Origin: Symbiodinium microadriaticum
Lineage: Eukaryota > Sar > Dinophyceae > Suessiales > Symbiodiniaceae
DNA length: 64,000 bases
NCBI GenBank assembly: GCA_001939145.1
Contig: LSRX01000305.1
Span: 444,182 to 508,181, forward strand
Direction: 5' to 3'
Positions within the stretch are counted from its first letter, which is position 1. The number at the start of each line of letters is the position of its first letter. The position numbers and the translations under genes are program-made. This document shows positions 42,112-51,923 of this stretch, piece by piece. The notes beneath the pieces were generated by a model. That model ran no database searches. It was not told where the DNA came from and worked only from the letters and a program-made list of their open reading frames with translations.

Positions 42112-43336
42112 AGAGTTTAGGGTTCAGTGCCATGTGGAGGAGTTGCAAGTTACTCTGGAAGGCCATCATACATTACCTCTGTAAGCATAACTTACAGCCT
42201 GAATCCTTGGCCTTGAGCCCCCTAAACCCTGAACCCTAAGCGCTAACCCTATTCAGCTTATTCCCTCTTTACGGTGTCCCATAAAGTAGCTTCCCTCACA
42301 ATGCCCGGGGAAGATCGACTCTTTAGTCTTTAGTCGGCTTAATGGGCTTGGCATCGTAGTGACTCAGAGATAATCGAATATAGAATAATATAAAATATTA
42401 GCATGACTGGACAATAGTATAGAAATACTCTGATGCACATGAATAGGATATGGGATAGCATAGTCAATCATGCAGGTCGTTTTTGCGTCTCTAAGTAATT
42501 ACAGCACTTGCTTTGGCCGGGAGCCCAGTCGCGCGATGCTGAACCATTGGGTTTTCGAGTTGTTTTCCGTGTGAAGATCTGAGCTTAGCTTCAGGCGCCG
42601 GGGAGGTTGTCGTTCGTAGGGACTTTGAATTTCGGGCGCAGGCGTTGAGGTAAGAGCTTTGGGGTTTAAGGTTGGGCATTATTGTTATGGTTTGGACGAC
42701 ACGTCAAATAGAAGTCTAGATAGATACTCCTGGCGGTCCACAGTCCAAACTCCAAGCTGAACCCAACACCAGCGATCTAATTAGGTCCTGCATACTTTTG
42801 TAGTTCATGCCTCTGATCATGCTTTTGCCCCCGCAGACGAGATCGATCTGAGTTTTGACGGCTTGTGAGCACTTGCTACAACCAAGACATTCCCAGAATC
42901 AGCAGTTCGAAAAATCCCAGAAAGCACTGCCCTGCAAGAGCAGGGAAGAAGAAAGACAGCTGATAGGAGATCCTCCTTTTAATGAGAACTCGTTCTTTTT
43001 TCAGGTGGGGCAAGCCCAAGGAGCTAGATCTGGACAACACGGCGCAGATCTTGACTCCAAAGTCGAAAATGCCCGGGAAGGTTGGGCTTTGGGCTTTCGG
43101 GGGCTTGTGGTTCGGTTTACGGTTGAAGGGTTAAGGGTTTTAGGCGGTTTAGGGGATCTCAGAAAAGGAGGAAGTTTTCAGATTCGGAGTTTGGGCTTGC
43201 TTTCTCGTCCACTTGCTACTTTGGCCCCTGCTGCAATTCTCCATTGTCACATCCGTAGTAGTACTGTTGCAGGAGGTCTACCATTGCTAGCATTAGTACT
43301 CGTACCACTACCAGCAGGAGGAGCAGCAGGAGGAGG
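42112..43336. other. No gene recognised
   Basis: Unique DNA. 42365-42470 is AT-rich with GAATA and ATAATATAAAATATTA words. The 203-codon plus frame from 42855 is unremarkable for its first ~90 codons (HSQNQQFEKSQKALPCKSRE is the most protein-like part) and then becomes repeat translation. Confidence 0.45.
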
Positions 43337-43352
43337 AGTAATAGTGGTGGTG

Positions 43353-43386
<34 letters not shown>

Positions 43387-43474
43387 CAGCAGCAGCAGTA
43401 GTAGCAGCAGCAGCAGCAGCAGCAGGAGGAGTAGTAGTAGTAGTAGTAGCAGCAGTAAAGGAGTAGTAGTAGTG

Positions 43475-43514
<40 letters not shown>

Positions 43515-43597
43515 CAGCAGCAGCAGCAGCAGCAGGAGTAGTCGTCGTCATCGCCGTCGTCGTCGTAGTCGTAGTCGTAGTCGTAGTATTAGTAGAT
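43337..43597. repeat. Compound trinucleotide microsatellite, ~260 bp
   Basis: (GGT)n, (AGT)n, (AGC)n, (AGG)n and (CGT)n blocks, all read on one purine-rich scheme. It generates the longest frames in the window (203 codons plus, 164 codons minus), both poly-Val/Ala or poly-Leu/Thr. Confidence 0.97.
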
Positions 43598-44532
43598 GAC
43601 GAGGGTCTGATGACCTGGTAGCATCCCTCGATTGAAAGGGGGAAATTCGGCTTCTGCGTTTCTGGCCTCGGGCGTGAATACAGAGTAGTTCTGCAGATTT
43701 CGGTATGCATTTGGGCTAAGCCACATCCCTAATCTTGAGTCGAGGCCCTAAAACCTAAACCCACACAAAAGCTGAACTCAACTCAGAGTTAATCTTGAAG
43801 CTTAGGACCTAATGACCTAATCCTCAACCTCAAAACCTTAACAACCTAACGCACCCATGAACAACTCTTAAATTCTAACCTTAGATCCACAGCCCTCAGC
43901 CCTAAACGGCCCTAAGCCATACACCCTTCAAGGAAGTCCCCAACCCTACCATGCCAACACCCCGAGAGAACATGCACGCAGAAGGCGAAGGCGGAGGAAG
44001 AGCTTGAAGAGGCGAAGGCGGAAGAGGAGGCAGCCTTTCGAAAAGTGTTCGGGGTGTAGGATGCAACTCACTATAACAGGGGTTGGAATATTAAGTACTA
44101 GTGATGGTCCTCTAGGATTCCGGCTTCCAGTCATGTGTTTATATACTCCAAAGCCGTGTTCTAACCATTTGGGCTGCTATAGTACGGTTTCGGGGTTTAG
44201 GGATCATGATGAGGGTTCTATGAAGTGCTTTCTGCTGGGGTTTTGTAGGTGTTCTATGAAGTTTTTTTGTTGTTCATAAACGGGTTTACTGCATTTAGCG
44301 TGCGGGTTTTAGAAGGTTTTCCCAGGGGTTTATCAAGTTGTTTGAGTTAGTTCCAAACGGGTTTTGTAAGGGCTCTTCAGCTTTCAATATCCAGGAGTAC
44401 TTGGCTTTGGTATCGATTAAGTGTTGATTGAATTCTTGGGATCCTTGTGTTCACTGTAAATAGTGGCGTCTGCGCCGATTTCGAGTTTTTGTGGTTGTCA
44501 GGTCTTGCGAGGAGTCCTCCTTTGTCCCCCAG
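43598..44532. other. No gene recognised
   Basis: C-rich decayed words at 43745-43940; AAGGCGGAGG-type purine repeat at 43980-44035 (GGCGAAGGCGGAAG). A 91-codon plus frame (44004-44279) begins in it. Confidence 0.45.
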
Positions 44533-44632
44533 AGGGTCCGAGTACCCAAATAAATAAGGTTTTAGGCCCCAAAATCCATACTCTGAGTGGCTTTTGGACC
44601 TTGAAACCCTACTATTTGGGTACTTGGACCCT
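44533..44632. mobile_element. Foldback element, family P
   Basis: AGGGTCCGAGTACCCAAATA pairs with TATTTGGGTACTTGGACCCT almost perfectly; TA at 44633-44634. Termini like family F, inner arm different. Confidence 0.9.
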
Positions 44633-44634
44633 TA

Positions 44635-45058
44635 GGGTCCTCCTTGTTGTCTTAGCAGGCTTTTGTTTTCATTTCCATACACTTGAGCGCGGAATGCACC
44701 CTTCCCTGGTCCATGGCCGCTCCGCTCTGCTCGCCCCACGGGTACCGTCTTTTCCGCAAAGCATCTGCACTGAATCCTGAAACCTTATAAACCCCAAACG
44801 CTGTGACTACATCCGGGCTTCAAGCCTCCGCAAACCCGAAGCCCTAAGCCCTAAGCCCCTTGCGGAGACCCTCGCGGTAAATCGTTCCTCAGGTCAGCGT
44901 GCCGCCGACAGCAGCGTAGATGTGGTTGGGAGTTTGGGTTTCGTCACTTTCTGAGCATGTGGACATGTGCACATGCACGTCAGCAGATACCTGCATAACT
45001 TGCTGACACACATGCCTGGAGGACGTGACGTCATGCATGCCTTCGTGCATACAGACAG
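44635..45058. other. No gene seen
   Basis: Unique DNA with C-rich words at 44780-44860. Confidence 0.5.
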
Positions 45059-45059
45059 A

Positions 45060-45092
<33 letters not shown>

Positions 45093-45135
45093 ACAGACAG
45101 ACAGACAGACAGACACAGACAGACAGACAGACACA
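45059..45135. repeat. (AGGC)n(AGAC)n microsatellite
   Basis: Seven AGGC units followed by AGAC units with one CACAG break. Several Cys/Leu/Ser or Asp/Arg frames through it are artefacts. Confidence 0.97.
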
Positions 45136-45858
45136 CAAGCACGTGCGTCCGTGCCTGCACATGCAAGGACATCCAGATAAACACAGACTGTAGCATACAC
45201 ACATACAGTCGCAAGTACAGACATCCCTACAAAGACTCCTTCGTTTGTAGCCTAACAAACGTTACATCTGGGATTCATCTGCCGGGCCATGCAGTGACAC
45301 AGGTGTATGTCGTATACCTAAACCGTAAACCTTGTGGGTCGATGATTACCAACTGCCAGCACAACCACCTCTTCAGGTAGGCATGAAGGTTAGGGTTTAG
45401 GCGTTTAGGGTTTAGAGGGTTTAGAGGGTCTGACAGATTTGGTCACTCTGGGCTTCGGCTAAACCCGAAACTGCCCTAAACCCTAAACCTTTTCAGAATC
45501 TATCTTAAACTCGAAGCCCGACGCATTAGGGTCCGAGGTGTACATACGCCGCCGTTGTGCCGAAATTGGAAGCGAGAGAGCGCCGAGGAATCTGAAGTCA
45601 GAAGCTCTTGTCTGAGCAACTAGGAAGTAGGCCTGTAGAGTCTTCCTTGGGTAGAACGGGAGAGTGGGCCCAAGTATCGTGCTTCTATGCTGTCGATCGT
45701 CAGTAGCGCTAAATGCATGGGGAGCGTTTGCATCTCTTTCCGTCTTCCTTTCGGTGCATGCTTTGAGCCTGCCAAATGTACCGGGAGATCTCCGAAACGG
45801 CGGGATCCCGTCCGATGAAGACCTTCAAGCCTTTATACTGGAAGTCGTCATCCTTCTA
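45136..45858. other. No gene recognised
   Basis: TTTAGGG words at 45390-45430 and CCCTAAA words at 45474-45490. An 83-codon plus frame (45664-45915; NVPGDLRNGGIPSDEDLQAF in its middle) is mildly protein-like but runs into the next foldback element. Confidence 0.4.
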
Positions 45859-45961
45859 AGGGTCCGAGTACCTCCGAATCATGTAGTCCCCGCAAGTACT
45901 GCCCTGCCTTACTAGTGGCCTAAACTGGGCAATTGCCTAGTTCTTGGGTCCTTCGGACCCT
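45859..45961. mobile_element. Foldback element, F-related
   Basis: After TA (45857-45858), AGGGTCCGAGTACCTCCGAA; right end TTGGGTCCTTCGGACCCT. Termini fit family F; the middle is unlike other copies. Confidence 0.8.
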
Positions 45962-46416
45962 TTGGGGTATCCCTAAAGCATAAACTTGAAGCTGCTAGCT
46001 CTGATCAGAGGTCGAGCGCGAGACACTTTGATTTTAGGATTTGCCTATATTTGCATGGTCAAACAGTGTGTTTTGTCAACCCTAGAATAAAATTGGGAAG
46101 TACTACGTATGGCTTGTAGGAGCCAGCAAGCTCGTCATAATCTTGGTGTGGCAGCCTCTATTGCAGAACGTTGTTCTAATACTAAACTAGGCTCAGGACC
46201 CCCAGAATAAGTGCTCCTGGCAAACAAACCCTGACCTCATAGACCCTAAATGATTGAATGCAAGCTCTCTTCTCGAGCTACTCGAGGCAACACTTGACCT
46301 ACGAAGTGCAGTAGGGCGCCTAATCTTGGCGCCTCACGTAATGGCTAGAGTAGGCTCTGCAGCTATATGACAGCATGTTTAGAAGAAGGAAGGAAATTAA
46401 TGGAATAGTATTGCTA
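45962..46416. other. No gene seen
   Basis: Unique, no islands. Confidence 0.5.
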
Positions 46417-46497
46417 CCCATAGGCCCCTAAGTAGTTCCTTTTTGGGATTACCTTATAGGATTCTAAATCTACACCATAAAAAGGAACTACTGAGGT
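46417..46497. mobile_element. Foldback element, family C, right end lost
   Basis: After TA (46415-46416), CCCATAGGCCCCTAAGTAGT through AAAAGGAACTACTGAGG, where the terminal GGCCTATGGG is missing. Confidence 0.87.
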
Positions 46498-47293
46498 CGT
46501 CAGACCTTCACACCAGCTTTTACAGTCCGGACTTGAGTGAGAAGTCGCTGGTGCCGCCGTGTCGGAGCTTCCCAAGAGTGGCAGCTTGCGGGACATGTGG
46601 CGCGGACATCCAAGAAACGCTCTGAGGTCCGAGTTTATTGGAGTGCAGGGCTGAAACTAAACCCTAACCCCTATGTCTTAGAATGTCTTAGACAGCCAAT
46701 GGGAACACTTTGAAACCTTTTGGGCTTTGGTCCCGTCATAGAAGAAGAGAGATTGTATTGTCTGCTTCGGCTGCGAGGCTGCGGATGAATGTGTGGGTTA
46801 TTTACCTGTCGGGATCCCCTGCAAAGTCCTGGGCAGAACCTTGTTAACAGTCGCCTGCAAGGACCCCCGGAGTCGGTACTGAAAAATGTGTTCGGGGTTT
46901 CAGGTTACGTTTTAATTTTAGATTTTAGGGTCAAGATTTTACAAAGCTTCTTGCCGGGCTGGTCAGGGCATGGCAACAGCTGCTGTGCTGCCACCACCAC
47001 CTGCAGAGATCACCCGTTGCTCCTGGGCAAAGAGCTTGAGCTTGGACTTGAGGGTTTAGGCTTTGGGGTTCAGGGTTGGGGGTTTAGGCTTCAGGATTTA
47101 CAACGTATAAGGATTTCGGGTTTATAAACTTCAGCTTGTGAGGTCCAAGGCCTGGGAGTTTGGGGCTAAGGATTTGTTGCTTGGCGTTTGAGCTCTTTTT
47201 TTTTAAGGCCTTGGATTTGGGGTTTGTGAGTTTCGAGCATCTTCGGGTCTACGGACGGTGGACACAGGAGGCCGTCGGTGCTTTTTTGTTTTC
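46498..47293. other. No gene recognised
   Basis: Unique DNA with decayed G-rich words at 47045-47130. A 112-codon plus frame (46789-47127) ends in them. Confidence 0.45.
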
Positions 47294-47310
47294 GGGCGGG
47301 GGGGGGGGGG
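47294..47310. repeat. G homopolymer
   Basis: GGGC followed by G13. It shifts frames in any gene model crossing it. Confidence 0.9.
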
Positions 47311-47416
47311 TCTACTGCACATGCACGGGCCGTGGCTTCACAATCCAGGACCAAGCAAGGGGTTTGGCGTTTGGCTGCTTGCTGTGTAGCTCCAAGATCT
47401 TCAGTGTTGGTTTTGT

Positions 47417-47638
47417 TTGTCGGGTTTGAGGCATAGGGTGTCTAAAGCTCTAGTCACGACCCGTGATCGCAAGGCTCTGAAGCAGCAGCACGTGTGCATT
47501 CTGGGTTCAGGATATGATAATGAAGTCCTTTGCATTGCTAAAGGTTCAACACACCAACCCAAAGCCCTAAAGCCTAAGCCCCACCGTGTTGTATGGTGCG
47601 CGATTCCGGCTTTCGAGCTTCAACAGGTTGCAAAATAA
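47417..47638 (+). CDS. Possible exon, unrecognised
   Basis: A 73-codon frame reading DRKALKQQHVCILGSGYDNE and CIAKGSTHQ in its middle, with a protein-like mix of residues and no repeat content except an AAGCCCTAAAGCC patch near 47562. It ends TAA. No domain recognised; no splice evidence examined beyond eye. Confidence 0.18.
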   Translation: MSGLRHRVSKALVTTRDRKALKQQHVCILGSGYDNEVLCIAKGSTHQPKALKPKPHRVVWCAIPAFELQQVAK

Positions 47639-47927
47639 TTCAAAATCCCAAACCCTTATCCATACTGAAAAGTAGCAAAAATCGTAAGCTCGGCAACCAA
47701 AACCTTCTGCTCTGAGGTGCTTATGTCGTGCCCAACAAGGGCCGACGTTGCCGCTTTCCCGTGCTTCCGGGAAGTGCCACTCGTCATCTGGAGCAGTACC
47801 TAGTGGAAGCTTAGAGGTTGGGTTCAGTTCTGAGTGCGATGTTTTGGAACATAGTTAAGTAGTAGTTCAGTTGTTTCTGTAACTTACCAAGAACACAGCT
47901 AAGTAGTACCTTCAGTTGCAGGTCCAA

Positions 47928-48224
47928 CTACATAAGCCAGGAAGATTCACAGACATCTGGGATTTTTTTCTGGCTATGGCACCAAAGGTTTCGGAGATTG
48001 GATGGAGGCTTTGTGCCTGGGATGCCCTTGTTTGTTTTCGTTTCCCCTCTGGATGAGATCGCCATGATTAGGTCATCCTGCCTGGTGAATGCAGTCGTAG
48101 GACCACACACTTTACCAACAGATGCTTTTGACCCATATTCTTCTTTTTCGAGGCTCGATGTACCCACATCGTGTATGTGTCTGTAATTTGCAGGCTCGGA
48201 GTTTGGACCTGTTTGTGACACCAC
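47928..48224 (-). CDS. Possible coding block, unrecognised (strand uncertain)
   Basis: A minus-strand ATG frame of 98 codons, hydrophilic, including SSLEKEEYGSKASVGKVCGP. The opposite strand is also open: a plus frame from before 47900 to a TAA at about 48184 reads GMPLFVFVSPLDEIAMIRSS in its middle. Both look protein-like and at most one is real. The area is free of microsatellites and foldback elements. With 48341-48523 it is the most gene-like block in the window, but no family is recognised. Confidence 0.25.
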   Translation of the reverse strand: MVSQTGPNSEPANYRHIHDVGTSSLEKEEYGSKASVGKVCGPTTAFTRQDDLIMAISSRGETKTNKGIPGTKPPSNLRNLWCHSQKKIPDVCESSWLM

Positions 48225-48340
48225 CCCCGAAATAACAGACCCTGTAACCGTAAACCCTCGACCCTCAGCATAGGCAATGTGTGGCGCACACCAAGAGAAT
48301 GCCGACGAGGGCAGGACTGCAGCTGAATGAGTTCTGTCTT

Positions 48341-48523
48341 CTACGTGTAGTTTGTCACTCGTTCAATTTTCATGTGACTGCTCTGCCCGTGCCGTACACT
48401 GGCTGGAGTTTCCCTGTGACTGAATTGTTCGCAATCCTGAGCATTCTCTGGCATAGCTTCGAAGTTGTTTCTGTTTGGCACAAAACCATACACCCGAAAA
48501 GCCCTCATAAATTGTTCAACCAT
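48341..48523 (-). CDS. Possible coding block, unrecognised (strand uncertain)
   Basis: A minus-strand ATG frame of 60 codons, VYGFVPNRNNFEAMPENAQD in its first half, ending TAG at the string CTACACGTAG. It lies upstream of 47928-48224 on the same strand, separated by ~115 bp that contains a telomere-like patch. A 98-codon plus frame (48281-48577) covers the same DNA. Confidence 0.22.
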   Translation of the reverse strand: MVEQFMRAFRVYGFVPNRNNFEAMPENAQDCEQFSHRETPASVRHGQSSHMKIERVTNYT

Positions 48524-48577
48524 TTTTGTGCAGAGGCTTTCAGGCTAAGTCTGCGTCTTTCATGTCGCGACCCCTGA

Positions 48578-48686
48578 AACCTCATCGCTAAACCCACCTA
48601 TATAAACCCTTAGTGGCATACCCCGAGACCCTAAGCCCAAGCCCTGCCCAAGCCATAAACTTTAAGCCGAGAAGCTCTACCCGTTC
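48578..48686. other. Unique DNA with C-rich words
   Basis: AAACCC-type words; no gene seen. Confidence 0.5.
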
Positions 48687-48768
48687 AGGAATATACCTTA
48701 AATCAGAATATTAAGGCCCCTATAATTTAAGGTATATTCCTTAATTAAGGGGTATTGGGTTCTCTGGG
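48687..48768. mobile_element. Foldback element, family G, left tip lost
   Basis: AGGAATATACCTTAAATCAG pairs with ATTTAAGGTATATTCCTTAA; right tip TTGGGTTCTCTGGGG. The outer left CCCAGAGA arm is absent. Confidence 0.82.
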
Positions 48769-49004
48769 GAAGCCCTAAACGTAAAGCCAGGAAGGCACAC
48801 ATTCAGTGCTTCATGGGCTCAGAGCCCCAGGAACGGCGCGCGAATCCCGTGTCCGCTGGACCCGAACCACACGGTATTCGAAAAACGCTCCTTTGCTTAG
48901 AGACTTCCGGATGTACGAGGCTTCGGGGTTTTGGGTTTAGGGCGAAATTTCGAGGCTGAGGACATACCTTTTTTGGTTTTAGGGTTTATTGCCTTGCATT
49001 GGGA
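48769..49004. other. No gene seen
   Basis: Unique DNA with TTTAGGG words at 48924-48942 and 48976-48990. Confidence 0.5.
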
Positions 49005-49312
49005 TCTATCTATATCCTTTATTATGTTATATTATGTTCTATTTAGTAAACTAAGTTAAGTAAGTTAAATTGCATTATATACGTTCTTTATTTTCTTTTG
49101 ATTTCTTTGATTTCATTCTATTTCACTTGTTTTTTGTTAATTTTCTTGTCTTCTTTATTTTCTTTCAATGTTTAATTGGTGTTTCATTTTGTGTTATTTT
49201 GCTTTATTCTATTTATTTTGTTGTTGTGTGTTGTTTTGCTTTAGTTTAGGTTATTCTACTTTATTTTATGTTAGGCCATGTTGCTTTACATTATATACAT
49301 ATAAAGTATGTC
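49005..49312. other. T-rich, AT-rich island
   Basis: About 300 bp dominated by T and A (TTATTTT, TTCTATTT, TTTTGTT words), in sharp contrast with the balanced DNA on both sides. It looks like a decayed TTTAT/TTTTCT-type repeat or a foreign insertion. The 72-codon frame inside is Phe/Cys/Leu-rich only because of the T content. Confidence 0.8.
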
Positions 49313-49630
49313 GCAAAGAGGCGACCGCATTTAGTACTCAGTGGAAGTGGCACTTCAGGCTTCATGGGCTCATTGGTCTTCGCTAAGCAATTCTGGGGTG
49401 TATTTTTGGTGTTTGGGGTATTGACGCTTTGCGACTAGTGTTGTTTTCGAGTCTAGGGGGTAGGAGTGGCTTAGCTGAGGTACCCGGGTAGACTGCATTG
49501 AGAGCAAGACCTACCTTGGAAGTCTCGCACCCCCTGCCATCAAACAACTCGAGCAGTGAAGTCCAAAGCAAACACGCAGACCGCCCCCCGCACCAGGATC
49601 TAGAATCGGCTCTGCACTTTTAGGGCCTTG
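49313..49630. other. No gene seen
   Basis: Unique sequence; a minus frame of 62 codons (49383-49571) has no motif. Confidence 0.5.
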
Positions 49631-49648
49631 CCCCCCCCCCCCCCCCCN
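49631..49648. other. C homopolymer ending in N
   Basis: C17 followed by N, directly before the 54-bp tandem array. Probable consensus break. Confidence 0.9.
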
Positions 49649-50058
49649 AACCCTAAGAACCAGAATCCTAAAGCCTTAAACCCTAAACGGCCCTAAACCC
49701 TAAACCCTAAGAACCAGAATCCTAAAGCCTTAAACCCTAAACGGCCCTAAACCCTAAACCCTAAGAACCAGAATCCTAAAGCCTTAAACCCTAAACGGCC
49801 CTAAACCCTAAACCCTAAGAACCAGAATCCTAAAGCCTTAAACCCTAAACGGCCCTAAACCCTAAACCCTAAGAACCAGAATCCTAAAGCCTTAAACCCT
49901 AAACGGCCCTAAACCCTAAACCCTAAGAACCAGAATCCTAAAGCCTTAAACCCTAAACGGCCCTAAACCCTAAACCCTAAGAACCAGAATCCTAAAGCCT
50001 TAAACCCTAAACGGCCCTAAACCCTAAACCCTAAGAACCAGAATCCTAAAGCCTTAAA
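49649..50058. repeat. 54-bp tandem repeat, about 7.6 units
   Basis: Starts of GAACCAGAATCC at 49657, 49711, 49765 and on to 50035 give an exact 54-bp period with essentially identical units. Each unit combines CCCTAAA heptamers with CCTAAAGCCTTAAA and a CGGCCCTAAA joint. Confidence 0.98.
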
Positions 50059-50121
50059 GCCCGAGGCTTGAAGCAGCATCTCAAGATCTGCACCAAGGCA
50101 AAGCTCGGCTCTGGTCCTTCT

Positions 50122-50306
50122 TGGTTTAGGGTTTAAGGGGTTTTAGGTTTAGGGTTTTGGTTTTAGGGTTTAGGGTTTATAGGGTTTATAGGGTTTATAT
50201 AGGGTTTAGGGTTTTGGGTTTTAAGGTTCAGGAGATTAGGGTTTAGGGTTGAAGGTTGGAGTTGAGGGGTTTCAGGGTTCAGAGTGTAGGGGCTTAGGGT
50301 TTAGGG
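50122..50306. repeat. G-rich telomere-like array
   Basis: TTTAGGG with TTTATAGGG variants and later TTGAAGG-type decay. Opposite orientation to the 54-bp array just upstream. Confidence 0.92.
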
Positions 50307-50309
50307 TTG

Positions 50310-50418
50310 CCAGAGACTCCAAGACCGTTAATTGTAAGGAGTATACCCTTAAATCTGATTAGGCTTCCTATTAGAAGTTATGTTCTCTTCCTTAATAAAA
50401 GGGTTTTGGAGTTTCTGG
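50310..50418. mobile_element. Foldback element, family G
   Basis: CCAGAGACTCCAAGACCGTT to TTTTGGAGTTTCTGG; it follows directly on the TTTAGGG array. Confidence 0.87.
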
Positions 50419-50618
50419 GCGTTTGGGAGTTTTGGCTTAAGGAGTTTAGGGTTAAGCAGTCTAGGGCTTAGGGAGTATAGTGCCCGGGAAGTTTATGATT
50501 AGGGAGCTCAGGGTTCCTGAACAGAGCTCTTCGAAGAGCCCTTGTACAATCCTTAGTCTTTTGGGGTAACCCTCGCTGAACCTCGGGGAGGAGCCTCCAT
50601 CCACTACCAAAACATGTA
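50419..50618. other. Unique DNA between two G elements
   Basis: Decayed G-rich words, no gene seen. The 64-codon minus frame 50461-50655 enters the next element. Confidence 0.5.
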
Positions 50619-50729
50619 CCCAGAGACTCCAAAACCCATTAATTGAGGAACACACCTTACATTATAATCGGAAGCCTAGTACGATTTAAGGTAAATTCCT
50701 TAATAAACGGAGGTTTGGGAGTCTCTTGG
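50619..50729. mobile_element. Foldback element, family G, TA-flanked
   Basis: CCCAGAGACTCCAAAACCCA to TTTGGGAGTCTCTTGG; TA at 50617-50618 and 50730-50731. Same orientation as 50310. Confidence 0.92.
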
Positions 50730-50889
50730 TAGGCTTTACGGAATATAGTGCTGCCCTAAGGCACCTACATAGCCCACGGTATACACCATATTCTGGTCAC
50801 ATGGATCACTACACCAGGAGATCCACAGCGCCCCACACCACTGAAGCCTAGAACCTCGATCGTAGCCGTAGCAGCTAGCATAAGGACTA

Positions 50890-50993
50890 GGGATTGATGG
50901 TATAAATCCTGCATTATCTTAAGGACCCTAAACTATGAGAATTATGGTATACATTCCGTATTATCGGTAATGCAGGATTTATATCATCAACCG
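50890..50993. mobile_element. Foldback element, family A, reverse orientation
   Basis: GGGATTGATGGTATAAATCC to ATATCATCAACCG. TA at 50888-50889 and 50994-50995; the flanking direct repeat extends to 11 bp (TAGGGATTGAT) on both sides. Confidence 0.92.
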
Positions 50994-51069
50994 TAGGGAT
51001 TGATATGGGTTCTACAAGAGTTCCGGGCCTCTCCAAACATCGACAAACGAGAGGTGGGAGAAGGCTTGG

Positions 51070-51140
51070 CCCTAAGGGTCTAAGGACGCAGTTGTCGAGG
51101 CCTTTGGGCTGCAACACCATGTCATACAAGGGCATTGGGT
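51070..51140. mobile_element. Foldback element, family H, right end lost
   Basis: CCCTAAGGGTCTAAGGACGC ... CCTTTGGGCTGCAACACCAT ... CAAGGGCATTGGG; the terminal GAGCCCTTAGGG is missing. Confidence 0.7.
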
Positions 51141-51231
51141 TTAGGAAGTTTAGGAGTTTAGGGTTTTTGGGTCTATAGGCTAACAATATAGGTCTGTGGG
51201 TCTGTTTGGTGGAAGCTTGTGTAGTTGACAC

Positions 51232-51444
51232 ATGAACCTAGCCAAAGATCCAGAGCTGAGAGCTTTCCATCGCAGGTGCGCGATCAAAGTGTGGTGGCAG
51301 CTTGGCACAGGGAGAAGTCGAAGATGTTTACAGTGTAGAGTTCAGGCTTCCATGCGCTTTATGCAACAACTACATAATCAAATTATGGCCCAGCCCTGCG
51401 AATCGTTGGTGTTGTTCCTCTTGAGGTGGGGACATTTCGTTTAA
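51232..51444 (+). CDS. Possible exon pair, unrecognised
   Basis: ATG frame of 70 codons. The start reads MNLAKDPELRAFHRR and meets CGCAG-GTGCGCG, a possible donor. The later part reads ASMRFMQQLHNQIMAQPCES after TTCAG and ends at CTTGAG-GTGGGG, another possible donor. The two ends look more protein-like than the arginine-rich middle, which could be an intron. No family recognised. A minus frame overlaps 51370-51612. Confidence 0.2.
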   Translation: MNLAKDPELRAFHRRCAIKVWWQLGTGRSRRCLQCRVQASMRFMQQLHNQIMAQPCESLVLFLLRWGHFV

Positions 51445-51865
51445 ACTTCCAGGCTTCACACACTGCATGTGTCGCGCTGTCGCATCCTTATAGGCTTGGA
51501 TTCCAGTCTCCCATTCCACAGAGTGTACCGGATTGTTAGGACCTGCTAGGACCAATAGGATGAAGTAAGCTCTAAAAACACCAACTCCGAAATCCGAAAC
51601 ACTGCCGGGCAAACGGCAGCTTCGGCTACTGTTCCCTAAACGCCCGGTTCTTATGCACTTGTAGCATGACAGTCGTCTATCCTAGGGGTCCTCCTTTAAA
51701 AAACCATCCTACACTTCCCAATAGTACTCTCCTACTACCCGCAGCCTAAACCCAAGAGCTTAGTCATTGGGTAGGCCGGTTAGGGCTGCCACGTAACATC
51801 CGGGCACCTGTGGTGCAGATTTGGAGTTGGAGAAAGTTAAGAGCCTAGTAGTAGAGTAGTTAACC
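51445..51865. other. No gene seen
   Basis: Unique DNA without islands. Confidence 0.5.
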
Positions 51866-51923
51866 GTTAACCTTTGGGGTATGAGGATCCCTAGACAATC
51901 CCAACATACTCCCAAAGGCTAAC
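51866..51923. mobile_element. Foldback element, family Q, single copy
   Basis: GTTAACCTTTGGGGTATGAG pairs with ACATACTCCCAAAGGCTAAC over ~19 bp around an 18-bp loop. No second copy seen, so it may be a chance or orphan hairpin. Confidence 0.65.

Noticed and set aside
43216-43710. 164- and 203-codon frames, the longest of the window
   Set aside because: Most residues come from a trinucleotide microsatellite (poly-Leu/Thr or poly-Val/Ala); the non-repeat ends carry no motif.
45031-45380. Cys/Leu/Ser and Asp/Arg repeat frames
   Set aside because: AGGC/AGAC microsatellite in several phases.
49649-50058. Regular 54-bp array as a CRISPR array
   Set aside because: Whole units are identical with no variable spacers, and the unit is telomere-derived.
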